From: a virus
DNA length: 25,962 bases
Direction: 5' to 3' (one strand)
Virus record (IMG/VR): IMGVR_UViG_3300042465_002291
Location: 1 to 25,962 of that record
The position numbers and the translations under genes were made by a program. The notes under the pieces are model-generated. The model saw only the letters and a program-made list of their open reading frames with translations. It had not been told where the DNA came from and made no database searches. Of the stretch, positions 6,711 through 12,639 are shown piece by piece (within the stretch, counting starts at the first letter, position 1; the number at the start of each line of letters is the position of its first letter).

Positions 6711-7264
6711 TAAGGACTCCGATAGGTACGGCCTGTGTGATCCGAAATCCATCTATCGATAGTGCCGCGTGTATTAGGATCGTGCATACTTGCTACCTGT
6801 GCCGCGTGTACCGCAGATAGATCGTGGTTCTTATACCAGTCAGGGTTGTATTGACTATGCGCTAGAACTCCAAGTGCTAAGTCTGCGCCTGATCCAATTG
6901 CCCAATAAGGTTCGGCAGATAACACGGATAGATTCTCGCTAACTAAGAATGACTTGCCGTGCGTTACAAGTAGGCACTCTGCATCCATCTCTGAGTCTTT
7001 GATCGTATCGTCAATCAACGTAATAACTTTAGTTACTATCCACTTCAACCATTCGCCAGACTTAACTACTTCAACTGGTGGCTTAGGGTATTCGATTGAA
7101 TACTGTAACTGATCGCATACTCTTGCGTTACCTGCGACACCGATTAACCAATTGTCTTGCTGAACTATCTTTGGCATATCAGGATGGATTAAGTCGCTTG
7201 TGATTCCACGGTCTGCAACTAAGGTTGCCGTGTTGTTTCCCGTAGTCGTGATGATCGTAGTCAT
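6710..7264 (-). CDS. HslV / proteasome beta-like Ntn-hydrolase
   Basis: 184 residues with the layout of HslV and proteasome beta subunits. Removal of Met1 would expose Thr (MTTI), the N-terminal nucleophile; Asp18 in VADRG corresponds to mature Asp17 of HslV; Lys32 (MPKIV) lies where HslV has Lys33; then IGVAGNA (41-47) matches the GxAG turn, and AIGSGADLALGVL (122-134) matches the GSG loop whose Ser/Gly help the active site. The length is close to HslV (about 175). There is no propeptide and no HslU-type ATPase in the window. Its role is unknown: it may work with a host unfoldase, process a virion protein, or be a non-proteolytic relative. It lies between two HNH genes and follows a 38-aa conserved-looking small gene. 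No clear ribosome site precedes it. Confidence 0.75.
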   Translation of the reverse strand: MTTIITTTGNNTATLVADRGITSDLIHPDMPKIVQQDNWLIGVAGNARVCDQLQYSIEYPKPPVEVVKSGEWLKWIVTKVITLIDDTIKDSEMDAECLLVTHGKSFLVSENLSVLSAEPYWAIGSGADLALGVLAHSQYNPDWYKNHDLSAVHAAQVASMHDPNTRGTIDRWISDHTGRTYRSP

Positions 7265-7273
7265 ACGGTTAGT

Positions 7274-7390
7274 CTAATCAGAACGTAGGCTTGTCTTATC
7301 TATTGACACGTTGGCTGCCTGTAAGCATTCCCAATAACTCTCGTGATCTTGCGTATCGCAACCTGATCGGCAGATTCCGTTCGGCTGCAT
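7274..7390 (-). CDS. 38-aa Cys-containing small protein
   Basis: Short frame whose ATG overlaps the HNH stop as TAATG and which ends 9 bases before the Ntn-hydrolase ATG. The product begins MQPNGICRSGCDTQDH and continues with YWECLQAANV; this Cys-Gly-Cys and ECLQAAN pattern recalls a small protein widespread in actinophages that is usually longer. Here it stops after SLRSD. Three cysteines (C7, C11, C22) and one histidine could bind a metal. Function unknown. Confidence 0.6.
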   Translation of the reverse strand: MQPNGICRSGCDTQDHESYWECLQAANVSIDKTSLRSD

Positions 7391-7671
7391 TAATCATCCC
7401 AACTGTTCTTAAGAAATCCCTCTGCCTTACCCTGCGCGGGGTTCTGCGTGATAAAGGTATGACAAGGCCGACAAAGCAACGCTAGGTTCTCACGATCCGT
7501 AATGCTCCCGCCTCTAGCGCGGGTTTTAATCTCGTGAACATCCGTCGCGTAGGCCGTAGCGCAACGCTGGCAGGCAGGGAAATCTCGCAGTAGTTCGGAT
7601 ACCAACTTGCGCCGTTCGGTCGCGTAGAGTGCCGCTCTGCGCTTAGATCGGAATGGGATCGGTTTAGACAT
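7390..7671 (-). CDS. HNH endonuclease, McrA-like
   Basis: 93 residues. The basic N-terminus (FRSKRRAALYATERRK) is followed by CQRC (34-37), DVHEIKTRARGG (45-56) and RENLALLCRPCHTFIT (60-75): the HNH motif with the His-Glu pair, the Asn, and the second CxxCH that completes the zinc/metal site. This is the compact HNH type common in phages. It overlaps the upstream zinc-ribbon gene by 8 bases and the downstream small gene by TAATG. It could nick phage or host DNA, or act in recombination with the nearby RusA and Rad52-like proteins. Confidence 0.88.
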   Translation of the reverse strand: MSKPIPFRSKRRAALYATERRKLVSELLRDFPACQRCATAYATDVHEIKTRARGGSITDRENLALLCRPCHTFITQNPAQGKAEGFLKNSWDD

Positions 7672-7921
7672 TAAATACCGTGTCCCGAATTATCGCCTCG
7701 CACCGTAGTTTCATTACGTCCATTCCCAACTTCTCGCTTGGATCGTCATAAGGAATATCTAGTGCGGCGATCCGTTCGAGTAGCGTGTCGCGGTACGCGT
7801 TAAGACTTACGTTCCGATAGCAACGCGGGCAAAGGTAGTAGTGGCGTTGTAACTCTATTACTTCCCACCACCCCTCAGTTTCTTTTGATTCCCGCTTACA
7901 AGAGTTGCATTTACTTTTCAT
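7664..7921 (-). CDS. Zinc-ribbon protein, 85 aa
   Basis: 85 residues with two CxxC pairs (C5/C8 in CNSC and C31/C34 in CPRC), about 23 residues apart, which is a zinc-ribbon arrangement. The rest is helical and charged. The ATG at 7921 lies inside the end of the preceding 48-aa gene (11-base overlap). The family is unknown to me; nucleic-acid or protein binding is plausible. Confidence 0.7.
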   Translation of the reverse strand: MKSKCNSCKRESKETEGWWEVIELQRHYYLCPRCYRNVSLNAYRDTLLERIAALDIPYDDPSEKLGMDVMKLRCEAIIRDTVFNV

Positions 7922-8057
7922 ACACTTTCATCTCCTCAATACCAAGTATGTTTTCTAATTCCTTTGCCCATACCTGACTACTATCAAGATTGCTTTTCAT
8001 TCTTGCTATTACTTCGACTATTGCGTGATACTGCGGTTCTAGTATTTCAGGATTCAT
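7911..8057 (-). CDS. Small helical protein, 48 aa
   Basis: Frame from the ATG at 8057, overlapping the end of the 63-aa membrane protein gene by 11 bases. The sequence is helical and charged, with VWAKELENILGIEE near residues 29-42, a C-terminal pattern I associate with small actinophage proteins. No catalytic motif. Both ends overlap neighbours, which supports translation within the operon. Confidence 0.6.
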   Translation of the reverse strand: MNPEILEPQYHAIVEVIARMKSNLDSSQVWAKELENILGIEEMKVYEK

Positions 8058-8238
8058 AACCATACTCACGATTCATCTTGGAATAGATCGGTGTACCTGA
8101 TAAATGATCCTCAAGTGTTAATTCTTGAAACCATCTGAGGTCTTGTATCTCTCTGTGGTAGTTGGCTAACCAATAACCGAATCCGAAAGAACCTAATGTG
8201 ATTACTACTGTTAGTGCTATTACAACGAACTGATACAT
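8047..8238 (-). CDS. Small membrane protein, 63 aa
   Basis: 63 residues with one N-terminal transmembrane helix (about residues 3-26, FVVIALTVVITLGSFGFGYWLA) followed by a polar cytoplasmic or periplasmic tail. It sits between SSB and a 48-aa gene in the early operon. Function unknown; single-helix early phage proteins sometimes act on host membranes. Confidence 0.6.
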   Translation of the reverse strand: MYQFVVIALTVVITLGSFGFGYWLANYHREIQDLRWFQELTLEDHLSGTPIYSKMNREYGYES

Positions 8239-8262
8239 TCTTTTTCCTTTGTTAGTTGTGAC

Positions 8263-8628
8263 TTAAAGCCACGGATCGTCTGTTGGGTTTGTTACGGCTT
8301 TCTTTCCTTTAACAACTGCGGCGATCTCATCTGCAAGAATTTCTACACTTTGCTTTTCTGCGCCGTTCTTGTCCTCGTACTTACTAATCTTGACTTTGCC
8401 TACTACGAGAATGCTCTGGCCTTTTTTGAAGTTATCGCCTGCGGCATCGGCTAATCCGCGCCAGACAATAATGTCAAAGAAAGATGTATCGCCATCGACC
8501 CATTCGCCGTCTTGTTTCTTTCGTTCGTTACAAGCAATACGCATTTTGCATCGGCTGATCCCGTTTGCTGTTACTCCGAAATCTGGTTCGAAAACCAGAT
8601 TGCCTATCGCCGTGATTGTTGGTAGTGC
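8263..8628 (-). CDS. ssb: Single-stranded DNA-binding protein
   Basis: 121 residues from the ATG at 8628, chosen because AGGA sits 7 bases upstream; a GTG 11 codons earlier would overlap the WhiB gene. OB-fold SSB features: TITAIGNLVFEPDF at the N-terminus, SFFDIIVWRGLADAAGDNFKKG in the middle, then a strand like LVVGKVKISKYEDKNG. The C-terminus DDPWL is an acidic tip comparable to the DDIPF tail that recruits partner proteins. It coats ssDNA during replication and Rad52-like annealing; both partner classes are encoded in the same operon. Confidence 0.93.
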   Translation of the reverse strand, partial: ALPTITAIGNLVFEPDFGVTANGISRCKMRIACNERKKQDGEWVDGDTSFFDIIVWRGLADAAGDNFKKGQSILVVGKVKISKYEDKNGAEKQSVEILADEIAAVVKGKKAVTNPTDDPWL

Positions 8629-8635
8629 CATTTCT

Positions 8636-8962
8636 TTATCCTGCTTCCCTTTGTCGTTCACGATAACTTCGTGATCGCTTTGCTTCTGATGTTTCTGCTT
8701 GAAACATATTCTTGTATTGCTGATCTATCCTTACTGGTTCGATATGAAAAAACTTTCTTAATCTTTCGCGTTCCGTTTCATTCGTACCCGCCCAATAACC
8801 GCTCACCTTGACGTGTAAAGCGTATTCCAAACATTGATCCATTATGGGGCAATTCATACAAATTCTTTTTAATGTCTTTGCAATCTCTTGCTTCATTTCG
8901 CCTACTGGAAAAAATAACTCTGGATCAAGACTTGTGCAGTTTGCTTGTTCGGTATTAAACAT
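8636..8962 (-). CDS. WhiB-family iron-sulfur transcription factor (second copy)
   Basis: 108 residues from the ATG at 8962, which overlaps the RusA stop by 8 bases. WhiB proteins bind a 4Fe-4S cluster through four cysteines; here they are C9, C35, C38 and C44 (CMNCPIMDQC). The acidic-aromatic start LDPELFFP and the turn GYWAGTNETERERLR follow the family pattern (usually GVWGG). The C-terminus is basic and Arg-rich (SYRERQREAG), as in DNA-binding WhiB tails. Phage WhiB proteins, such as the TM4 one, bind the host sigma factor region and dampen host WhiB control. The presence of the gene implies an actinobacterial host. Confidence 0.9.
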   Translation of the reverse strand: MFNTEQANCTSLDPELFFPVGEMKQEIAKTLKRICMNCPIMDQCLEYALHVKVSGYWAGTNETERERLRKFFHIEPVRIDQQYKNMFQAETSEAKRSRSYRERQREAG

Positions 8963-9365
8963 ATTCTTTGACAACTAACACTTGACAGCCCGCTTGCATT
9001 CCAACTGGCGCGTATTGCTTAGTTGCCGTGATCGCAATAATCAAAGCATCATCTGCGTATAGCCCGCCAGTCTTTAGTCCGTCACAAGTCGATCTGATTA
9101 GTTTGTCGAGATCAGGCTTAACGCTTGGAAACTCTCTCTTTACGCTTTTAGGCCGTGGCAAGTAAAAAGATAAACAAAGTTCGATCGGCTCAGTTATTGT
9201 TTCCCACCGCTTACTCTCTTTCTCTTGCGCTGTCGTAGCGTGTACGGCTGCGCGCCACGGCTTAACTTTCGCTGACGATTCCCACATCACCACGCGCCCG
9301 TTTACTACGCGCCCTGTCTTAGAACCTTGTGGTGCGGGTTCGCCTGTTATAAAGAAACTGCCCAT
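8955..9365 (-). CDS. RusA-like Holliday junction resolvase
   Basis: 136 residues. RusA features: N-terminal FITGEPAPQGSK, the central FYLPRPKS, and the catalytic block KPDLDKLIRSTCDGL followed by GGLYADDALI, with the aspartates (PDLDK, the D of CDGL, DD) that bind metal. RusA dimers cut four-way junctions symmetrically. It is placed with the annealing protein and SSB, which supports recombination-dependent replication or branch removal before packaging. ATG at 9365 is preceded by GAGAAAG and lies within the end of the previous small gene. Confidence 0.9.
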   Translation of the reverse strand: MGSFFITGEPAPQGSKTGRVVNGRVVMWESSAKVKPWRAAVHATTAQEKESKRWETITEPIELCLSFYLPRPKSVKREFPSVKPDLDKLIRSTCDGLKTGGLYADDALIIAITATKQYAPVGMQAGCQVLVVKEYV

Positions 9366-9562
9366 AACACTTTCTCGATTTCGTTAACCGTTGCGCAAGG
9401 TGATTCTATTTCGCAAGTAGGACAATGATCGTGTTCGCACGGAATGTGCAAATCGAGAATTGCCATAAGCGCGTGTTTCATTGCAAGTCTGCGTTCTACG
9501 TTTGAATAGAAAACATCGTGGTCGACCTTGATTAGATTCTTATTCTTTTTTTTCTTTGACAT
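9347..9562 (-). CDS. Small Cys-rich protein, 71 aa
   Basis: Start chosen at the ATG at 9562, which has AGGA a few bases upstream and leaves an 8-base gap to the previous stop; a longer frame begins at a GTG at 9598. The N-terminus is strongly basic (SKKKKNKN). The centre has CEHDHCPTC and then a further Cys (IESPCATV), a zinc-finger-like cluster of four cysteines plus histidines. Family unknown. Confidence 0.65.
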   Translation of the reverse strand: MSKKKKNKNLIKVDHDVFYSNVERRLAMKHALMAILDLHIPCEHDHCPTCEIESPCATVNEIEKVLWAVSL

Positions 9563-9570
9563 TAGTTTTC

Positions 9571-9942
9571 CTATTCCTTGTGTCCGCAGTTCGAACACGT
9601 ATGTTGTTTTTTACTTCGGTGCGGCGCGGTTTCTCGATCGTTAACGTACTCAGGCAATACATAAACTTGATGCCTGCCGCGCTTAGTAACTAACCGTTCT
9701 ACGAATCCACCCTCGTGCAAGATTGACGGAATAGATGAATAGGTCTGATGCTCAAAGTTATGCAAGTGACCCCACTCACGCGCCGTTAATCCGTCAACGC
9801 CCGTAAATAATAAATCTGACATAAATAACATTTGGTTCTTTGAAGTTAAACCAGATTCATCGTTAGACATTGCGCGTTCGTAACTTGTCTGCGATCCTGA
9901 CCAACCTGATGTGCCTGCGTAAGGCAAGTACGCGCTAGTCAT
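9571..9942 (-). CDS. Winged-helix-like DNA-binding protein with C-terminal CxxC
   Basis: 123 residues. The middle (FTGVDGLTAREWGHL, then TYSSIPSILHEGGFVERL and RGRHQVYVLP) has the helix, recognition helix and beta-wing pattern of winged-helix proteins such as MarR-like domains. The end CSNCGHKE could be half of a zinc site. The start ATG overlaps the upstream 46-aa gene by 8 bases. A regulator or replication accessory role is possible; this is pattern-based only. Confidence 0.65.
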   Translation of the reverse strand: MTSAYLPYAGTSGWSGSQTSYERAMSNDESGLTSKNQMLFMSDLLFTGVDGLTAREWGHLHNFEHQTYSSIPSILHEGGFVERLVTKRGRHQVYVLPEYVNDRETAPHRSKKQHTCSNCGHKE

Positions 9943-10075
9943 TTGAATCTACGATTCGCAAAGTCGCGTTAGTTTCTTTTGGCAATTGATCCCTAACGGA
10001 AATCGCAAGCGATATAATTAACATTCCAAAGAACCCGCCTAGTAAAAACAAAACCGAACCTAGTATGAATGTCAT
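9935..10075 (-). CDS. Small membrane protein, 46 aa
   Basis: Frame from the ATG at 10075, which overlaps the Rad52-like gene stop as ATGA; its stop overlaps the next ATG by 8 bases. The first ~27 residues form one hydrophobic helix with glycine motifs (LFLLGGFFGMLI), followed by a polar tail. Function unknown. Confidence 0.6.
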   Translation of the reverse strand: MTFILGSVLFLLGGFFGMLIISLAISVRDQLPKETNATLRIVDSND

Positions 10076-10635
10076 TCGCCTAACTCAACTTTCTTGTTAT
10101 CGAAAATGATTCGCAAGTTTCGCTTTTCGCTATCGGTGTATGTTGCGTTCTGAATTAACGGAACTACTTGCGAGAGTTCTACAAGGCTGCCAGCGTTCTT
10201 GATTCGTTCGATCATAGACATAACTTCGGGTGAAGTAGGTTCTGGCTTATTGTTCTTTGGCAATTCGGTTTCAGGTGCTTCCTTTGCCCAAAGATCAAGA
10301 GCAACGCCGAAACGCATTGCGGCGTTTCTCATCGCGTTACCAATCGCCGATTTTTTCTGATCGTACTTATCCCGCGTTGCGGGTTCGCCGTAGCCGTAAC
10401 GGGTAACGCCGCAAACAGTTAACTTAATCCATAGACCGCCGTTATCGTCAAACTTTGGTAAACCAGATTCATCGAATGCTACTGGCTCCCAATTCCAAGT
10501 CGGATCAACTTGCAGTAATCGATCTGTCACCCAAGCGTGGCTAACGTAATCTAATTGCAAACCGCCAGTTGGTAGTTTCTGGATTTTCTCTTTTGCGAAT
10601 GGAGCGCGTAACGCATCCTGTTGTTCTTGTTTCAT
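10072..10635 (-). CDS. Rad52/Sak-like single-strand annealing protein
   Basis: 187 residues. The N-terminal domain has LDYVSHAWVTDRLLQVDPTW (about 28-47), a Gly-rich middle, GYGE, and KKSAIGNAMRNAAMRFGVALDLW (about 93-115), which follows the Rad52 core pattern (start helix, beta sheet, then the A-x-K-x-A-x-T/N-DA-x-KRA-like helix). The C-terminal ~60 residues are Pro/Glu-rich and then helical, like the protein-binding tail of Rad52-type annealases. It would anneal ssDNA coated by the phage SSB and feed junctions to RusA. It overlaps the upstream 73-aa gene by 4 bases and has an AAGG-type ribosome site. Confidence 0.75.
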   Translation of the reverse strand: MKQEQQDALRAPFAKEKIQKLPTGGLQLDYVSHAWVTDRLLQVDPTWNWEPVAFDESGLPKFDDNGGLWIKLTVCGVTRYGYGEPATRDKYDQKKSAIGNAMRNAAMRFGVALDLWAKEAPETELPKNNKPEPTSPEVMSMIERIKNAGSLVELSQVVPLIQNATYTDSEKRNLRIIFDNKKVELGE

Positions 10636-10853
10636 CCTTGATCCTTTTCCCTTTGTATTTTTGCAATCGATCTTTTTAAGTCGATCACATCTTGCCTACT
10701 TAACTTTTTACTATCGAACGGTTTGCCAAGTATCGCTGCCATAAATTCGACTTGTGCCGCGGGGTGCGTGATTCCTAAATGTGCAAGCATCTTTCTAACC
10801 TGATGCTTTTCGTCAAGTCGCGCATACTCTGCTGAGAACGGAACGAATCCCAT
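10632..10853 (-). CDS. Small helical protein, 73 aa
   Basis: 73 residues, charged and helical, with LDEKHQVRKMLAHLGITHPAA near the N-terminus and a C-terminal basic helix (LKRSIAKIQREKDQG). ATG overlaps the upstream stop as TAATG and the end overlaps the Rad52-like gene. This immediate linkage suggests a partner or accessory of recombination, but no family is recognised. Confidence 0.65.
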   Translation of the reverse strand: MGFVPFSAEYARLDEKHQVRKMLAHLGITHPAAQVEFMAAILGKPFDSKKLSRQDVIDLKRSIAKIQREKDQG

Positions 10854-10975
10854 TAGTTACCACCTAACGCGAACCAAGTTCCAACGAACAGAACCCAACC
10901 GATTCCGAGAACGGCAACGGCCTGTAACAGCGTTCCGATAAATCTAGCGCGTGGTGTCCAGTTCCAGTTACGCAT
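10853..10975 (-). CDS. Small membrane protein, 40 aa
   Basis: Very short frame with one transmembrane helix (about residues 13-37, tryptophan-rich at both ends). ATG at 10975 overlaps the upstream gene end by 8 bases; TAA overlaps the next ATG as TAATG. The N-terminus RNWNWTPRAR is basic and aromatic. Overlaps on both sides favour real translation. Function unknown. Confidence 0.55.
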   Translation of the reverse strand: MRNWNWTPRARFIGTLLQAVAVLGIGWVLFVGTWFALGGN

Positions 10976-11174
10976 CTTGCATCCTCATTTCCTCAACGTA
11001 TTCAAATGCGCGTGCCTTTGCTTGCGCGTATGAAAGACCAGTATCAATAGTTTCGGCTAGTTCTGCATCGAACACGTACCAGCAACAACGGCATTCGTTA
11101 AACCGCGCCCAGATGATCTCTGTTCCCCAAACGCGATAACCACCGATTGGATCTCTAACTGCTTTGATTTTCAT
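10968..11174 (-). CDS. Small protein, 68 aa, unknown
   Basis: Start at the ATG at 11174, which overlaps the preceding stop as TAATG and has AAGGAAG 7 bases upstream; a longer frame starts further back but conflicts with the previous gene. The product has a basic beta-like N-terminus (MKIKAVRDPIGGYRVWG), CRCC near the middle and a helical C-terminus (SYAQAKARAFEYVEEM). The cysteine cluster may be redox-active or metal-binding. Confidence 0.6.
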   Translation of the reverse strand: MKIKAVRDPIGGYRVWGTEIIWARFNECRCCWYVFDAELAETIDTGLSYAQAKARAFEYVEEMRMQDA

Positions 11175-11356
11175 TAGGCAACTTCCTTTTTGATTACCGA
11201 CCACTTGTGCATTCCATACAAAGATTTTTTTGTCTTTGCGATCCCGCCCTGTGCGCGGGTATTTAGAAAACCGCTCCAGCCGCATTTGCAATTTGCTCCG
11301 ACCGACTCTGCTCTAAGTGGCGCGTGGTTAAAAACTACTTTGTGTGCGCTTTGCAT
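11174..11356 (-). CDS. Small NCKCGWS-motif protein, 60 aa
   Basis: 60 residues starting at an ATG that overlaps the upstream stop as TAATG. It contains NCKCGWSG near residues 22-29, the same motif as in the gene at 11646-11813, plus a basic C-terminus. The CxCG motif could be part of a metal knuckle. The two genes flank a 95-aa gene and may be diverged paralogues. Function unknown. Confidence 0.6.
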   Translation of the reverse strand: MQSAHKVVFNHAPLRAESVGANCKCGWSGFLNTRAQGGIAKTKKSLYGMHKWSVIKKEVA

Positions 11357-11643
11357 TATGCACCGACCTTTGTTGAGTCATAATGAATAACTTGTTCGTC
11401 AGCGTTACCTGTGTATGCCCATTGAAGTTCGGCATTGACTTTTTGGAATCCGCCGAATCCTACAACTGCAACTGGTAGATCGCTTGCCCAACCTTTGCTT
11501 TGTGTATGAACGGTTACATCGAATGTCTTTCCATCTTTCGCCCAAGATGCAAGATATGAAATAAGTTCCATTGCTTGTTCTGGTGTAACGCTGAATGCGA
11601 TTCCGTTTGTTGCTGGAAGTTTAACTTCTGTATTAGTAATCAT
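11356..11643 (-). CDS. Small early protein, 95 aa, unknown
   Basis: 95 residues. The N-terminal part (AFSVTPEQAMELISYLASWAKDG) is a predicted helix, and the rest is beta-rich (DVTVHTQSKG, VAVVGFGG, LQWAYTG). No known motif. It ends in STKVGA, close to the end of the upstream 55-aa gene (AFVKVGA), and lies in the tight early operon. I do not recognise its family. Confidence 0.65.
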   Translation of the reverse strand: MITNTEVKLPATNGIAFSVTPEQAMELISYLASWAKDGKTFDVTVHTQSKGWASDLPVAVVGFGGFQKVNAELQWAYTGNADEQVIHYDSTKVGA

Positions 11644-11645
11644 TG

Positions 11646-11813
11646 TTATGCACCAACCTTTACGAATGCATCGTGTAGTTCAGTAAGTTCGATTTCACTT
11701 GTTTCTGTTGCGATGGTGTAATCCTTTGACCATCCGCACTTGCAATTTGCGTTTACGCGGTACATCTTTGCGATGTAGTCGAATCTAACTTTATGATCTT
11801 GTTGTGTATTCAT
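11646..11813 (-). CDS. Small NCKCGWS-motif protein, 55 aa
   Basis: Start set at the ATG at 11813 with AAAGGAAAC about 7 bases upstream; the open frame extends 24 codons further back without a start signal. The core VNANCKCGWSKDYTIATET includes the same NCKCGWS motif as the 60-aa gene at 11174-11356, and the rest is an acidic helix (EIELTELHDAF). Probably metal-binding; possibly an interaction adaptor. No family recognised. Confidence 0.6.
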   Translation of the reverse strand: MNTQQDHKVRFDYIAKMYRVNANCKCGWSKDYTIATETSEIELTELHDAFVKVGA

Positions 11814-11948
11814 TTTGTTTCCTTTGATCCTAGAACCGCGTTGTGCGATTCGCTTAAGATCGACTTTACGGTGATCAACCGACAATTTCTCACATTTGAT
11901 CTGTTTCGTTTATAACATTTTGATAACAGGAAAATCCCTATAAATCCG
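11814..11948 (-). promoter_or_regulatory. Intergenic region with leader resembling other phage leaders
   Basis: About 135 AT-rich bases between WhiB and the 55-aa gene, an unusual gap here. It ends in CTAGGATCAAAGGA before the ATG, resembling the leader CTAGGACAAAGGAG at 14465-14483. The segment CAAAATGTTATAAACG is AT-rich and could hold a -10 element, but I cannot match a convincing -35/-10 pair. No hairpin terminator is seen. Confidence 0.3.
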
Positions 11949-12290
11949 CTAACTAAGCCAAGCGGTGATACGCAGGTGTTTGCGCCTCTCTAAGCGATCC
12001 TTAGGCAGTTTCGGGGACTTGGCTAGGGTAAACCTATCCTCTGGCGTTAGCCCACCCCAAACACCGTATTTTTCGTTGATCCCGATTTCTAGGCAAAACC
12101 CGATTACGGGACATTGCTCACAAACCTTTTTCGCAATCTCGAATAAATGCGGCTCATCGTTTTCTGGAAAACAAAGATCAGGATCGTGATCAATACACGC
12201 TGCGTGATGCTGCCACGTATCCGTTGGCGAACAGATTAGACACATTCCTGAATCTAACCATTCCTCGTGCGCACAATCTTTTATTGCCAT
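11949..12290 (-). CDS. WhiB-family iron-sulfur transcription factor (first copy)
   Basis: 113 residues with the four cluster cysteines C32, C57, C60 and C66 (VCEQCPVIGFC), the DPDLCFPEN motif after the first cysteine, and the turn GVWGGLTPEDR (76-86), which is the canonical family signature. The C-terminus is very basic (RLERRKHLRIT), the DNA-contact region. It also has an N-terminal extension with C6, H8, C17 and C20 that could form an extra zinc site, not usual in WhiB proteins. It probably binds the host primary sigma factor to redirect transcription. It sits just after the putative helicase loader. Confidence 0.95.
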   Translation of the reverse strand: MAIKDCAHEEWLDSGMCLICSPTDTWQHHAACIDHDPDLCFPENDEPHLFEIAKKVCEQCPVIGFCLEIGINEKYGVWGGLTPEDRFTLAKSPKLPKDRLERRKHLRITAWLS

Positions 12291-12297
12291 CCAAACA

Positions 12298-12639
12298 TTA
12301 TGACGGCAGTAAACCGCGTTTAACTAATTCGGCGCGCACGTTCTCTGGCATTCCCTGACCTCTTTTAGATTCAAGTTGTCGCGCAGTTGATTCTTTTTCT
12401 TGCCTGTAACGCTTTTCAGATTTCCACGGAACGGAAATATCTGCGGGCATAATTACTTCCGACTTGTTCTGATAATGCTTTTTCAAACAATCGATCGCAA
12501 ACGCAAGCGGCAACTCTGAATCAAGAATCCCGTTCCACGCATCTGCCATAGCGGATTTCTCGCCATCTGTTCTACGAGATACCCGCGGATCAATTACCGA
12601 TGCCATTGCTAATAGTTGCAAAATCTCTAATCGGTTCAT
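12298..12639 (-). CDS. Putative helicase loader / replication accessory protein
   Basis: 113 residues from the ATG at 12639, which overlaps the initiator stop as ATGA. The N-terminal helix pattern LEILQLLAMASVIDPR, then MADAWNGILDSELPLAFAIDCLKKHYQ and IMPADI, is like small phage proteins placed after the initiator and annotated as helicase loaders or G39P-like replisome organisers. The C-terminus is basic and helical. No Walker motif, so it is not a DnaC-type ATPase. The functional call is from position and helical pattern. Confidence 0.5.
   Translation of the reverse strand: MNRLEILQLLAMASVIDPRVSRRTDGEKSAMADAWNGILDSELPLAFAIDCLKKHYQNKSEVIMPADISVPWKSEKRYRQEKESTARQLESKRGQGMPENVRAELVKRGLLPS

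Noticed and set aside
7390-7671. Homing endonuclease within an intron
   Set aside because: The HNH genes lie between intact genes with overlapping stops and starts, and no split gene or intron border is visible.
11814-11948. Riboswitch in the AT-rich gap
   Set aside because: I found no conserved aptamer pattern or paired stems there; only a leader similar to others.
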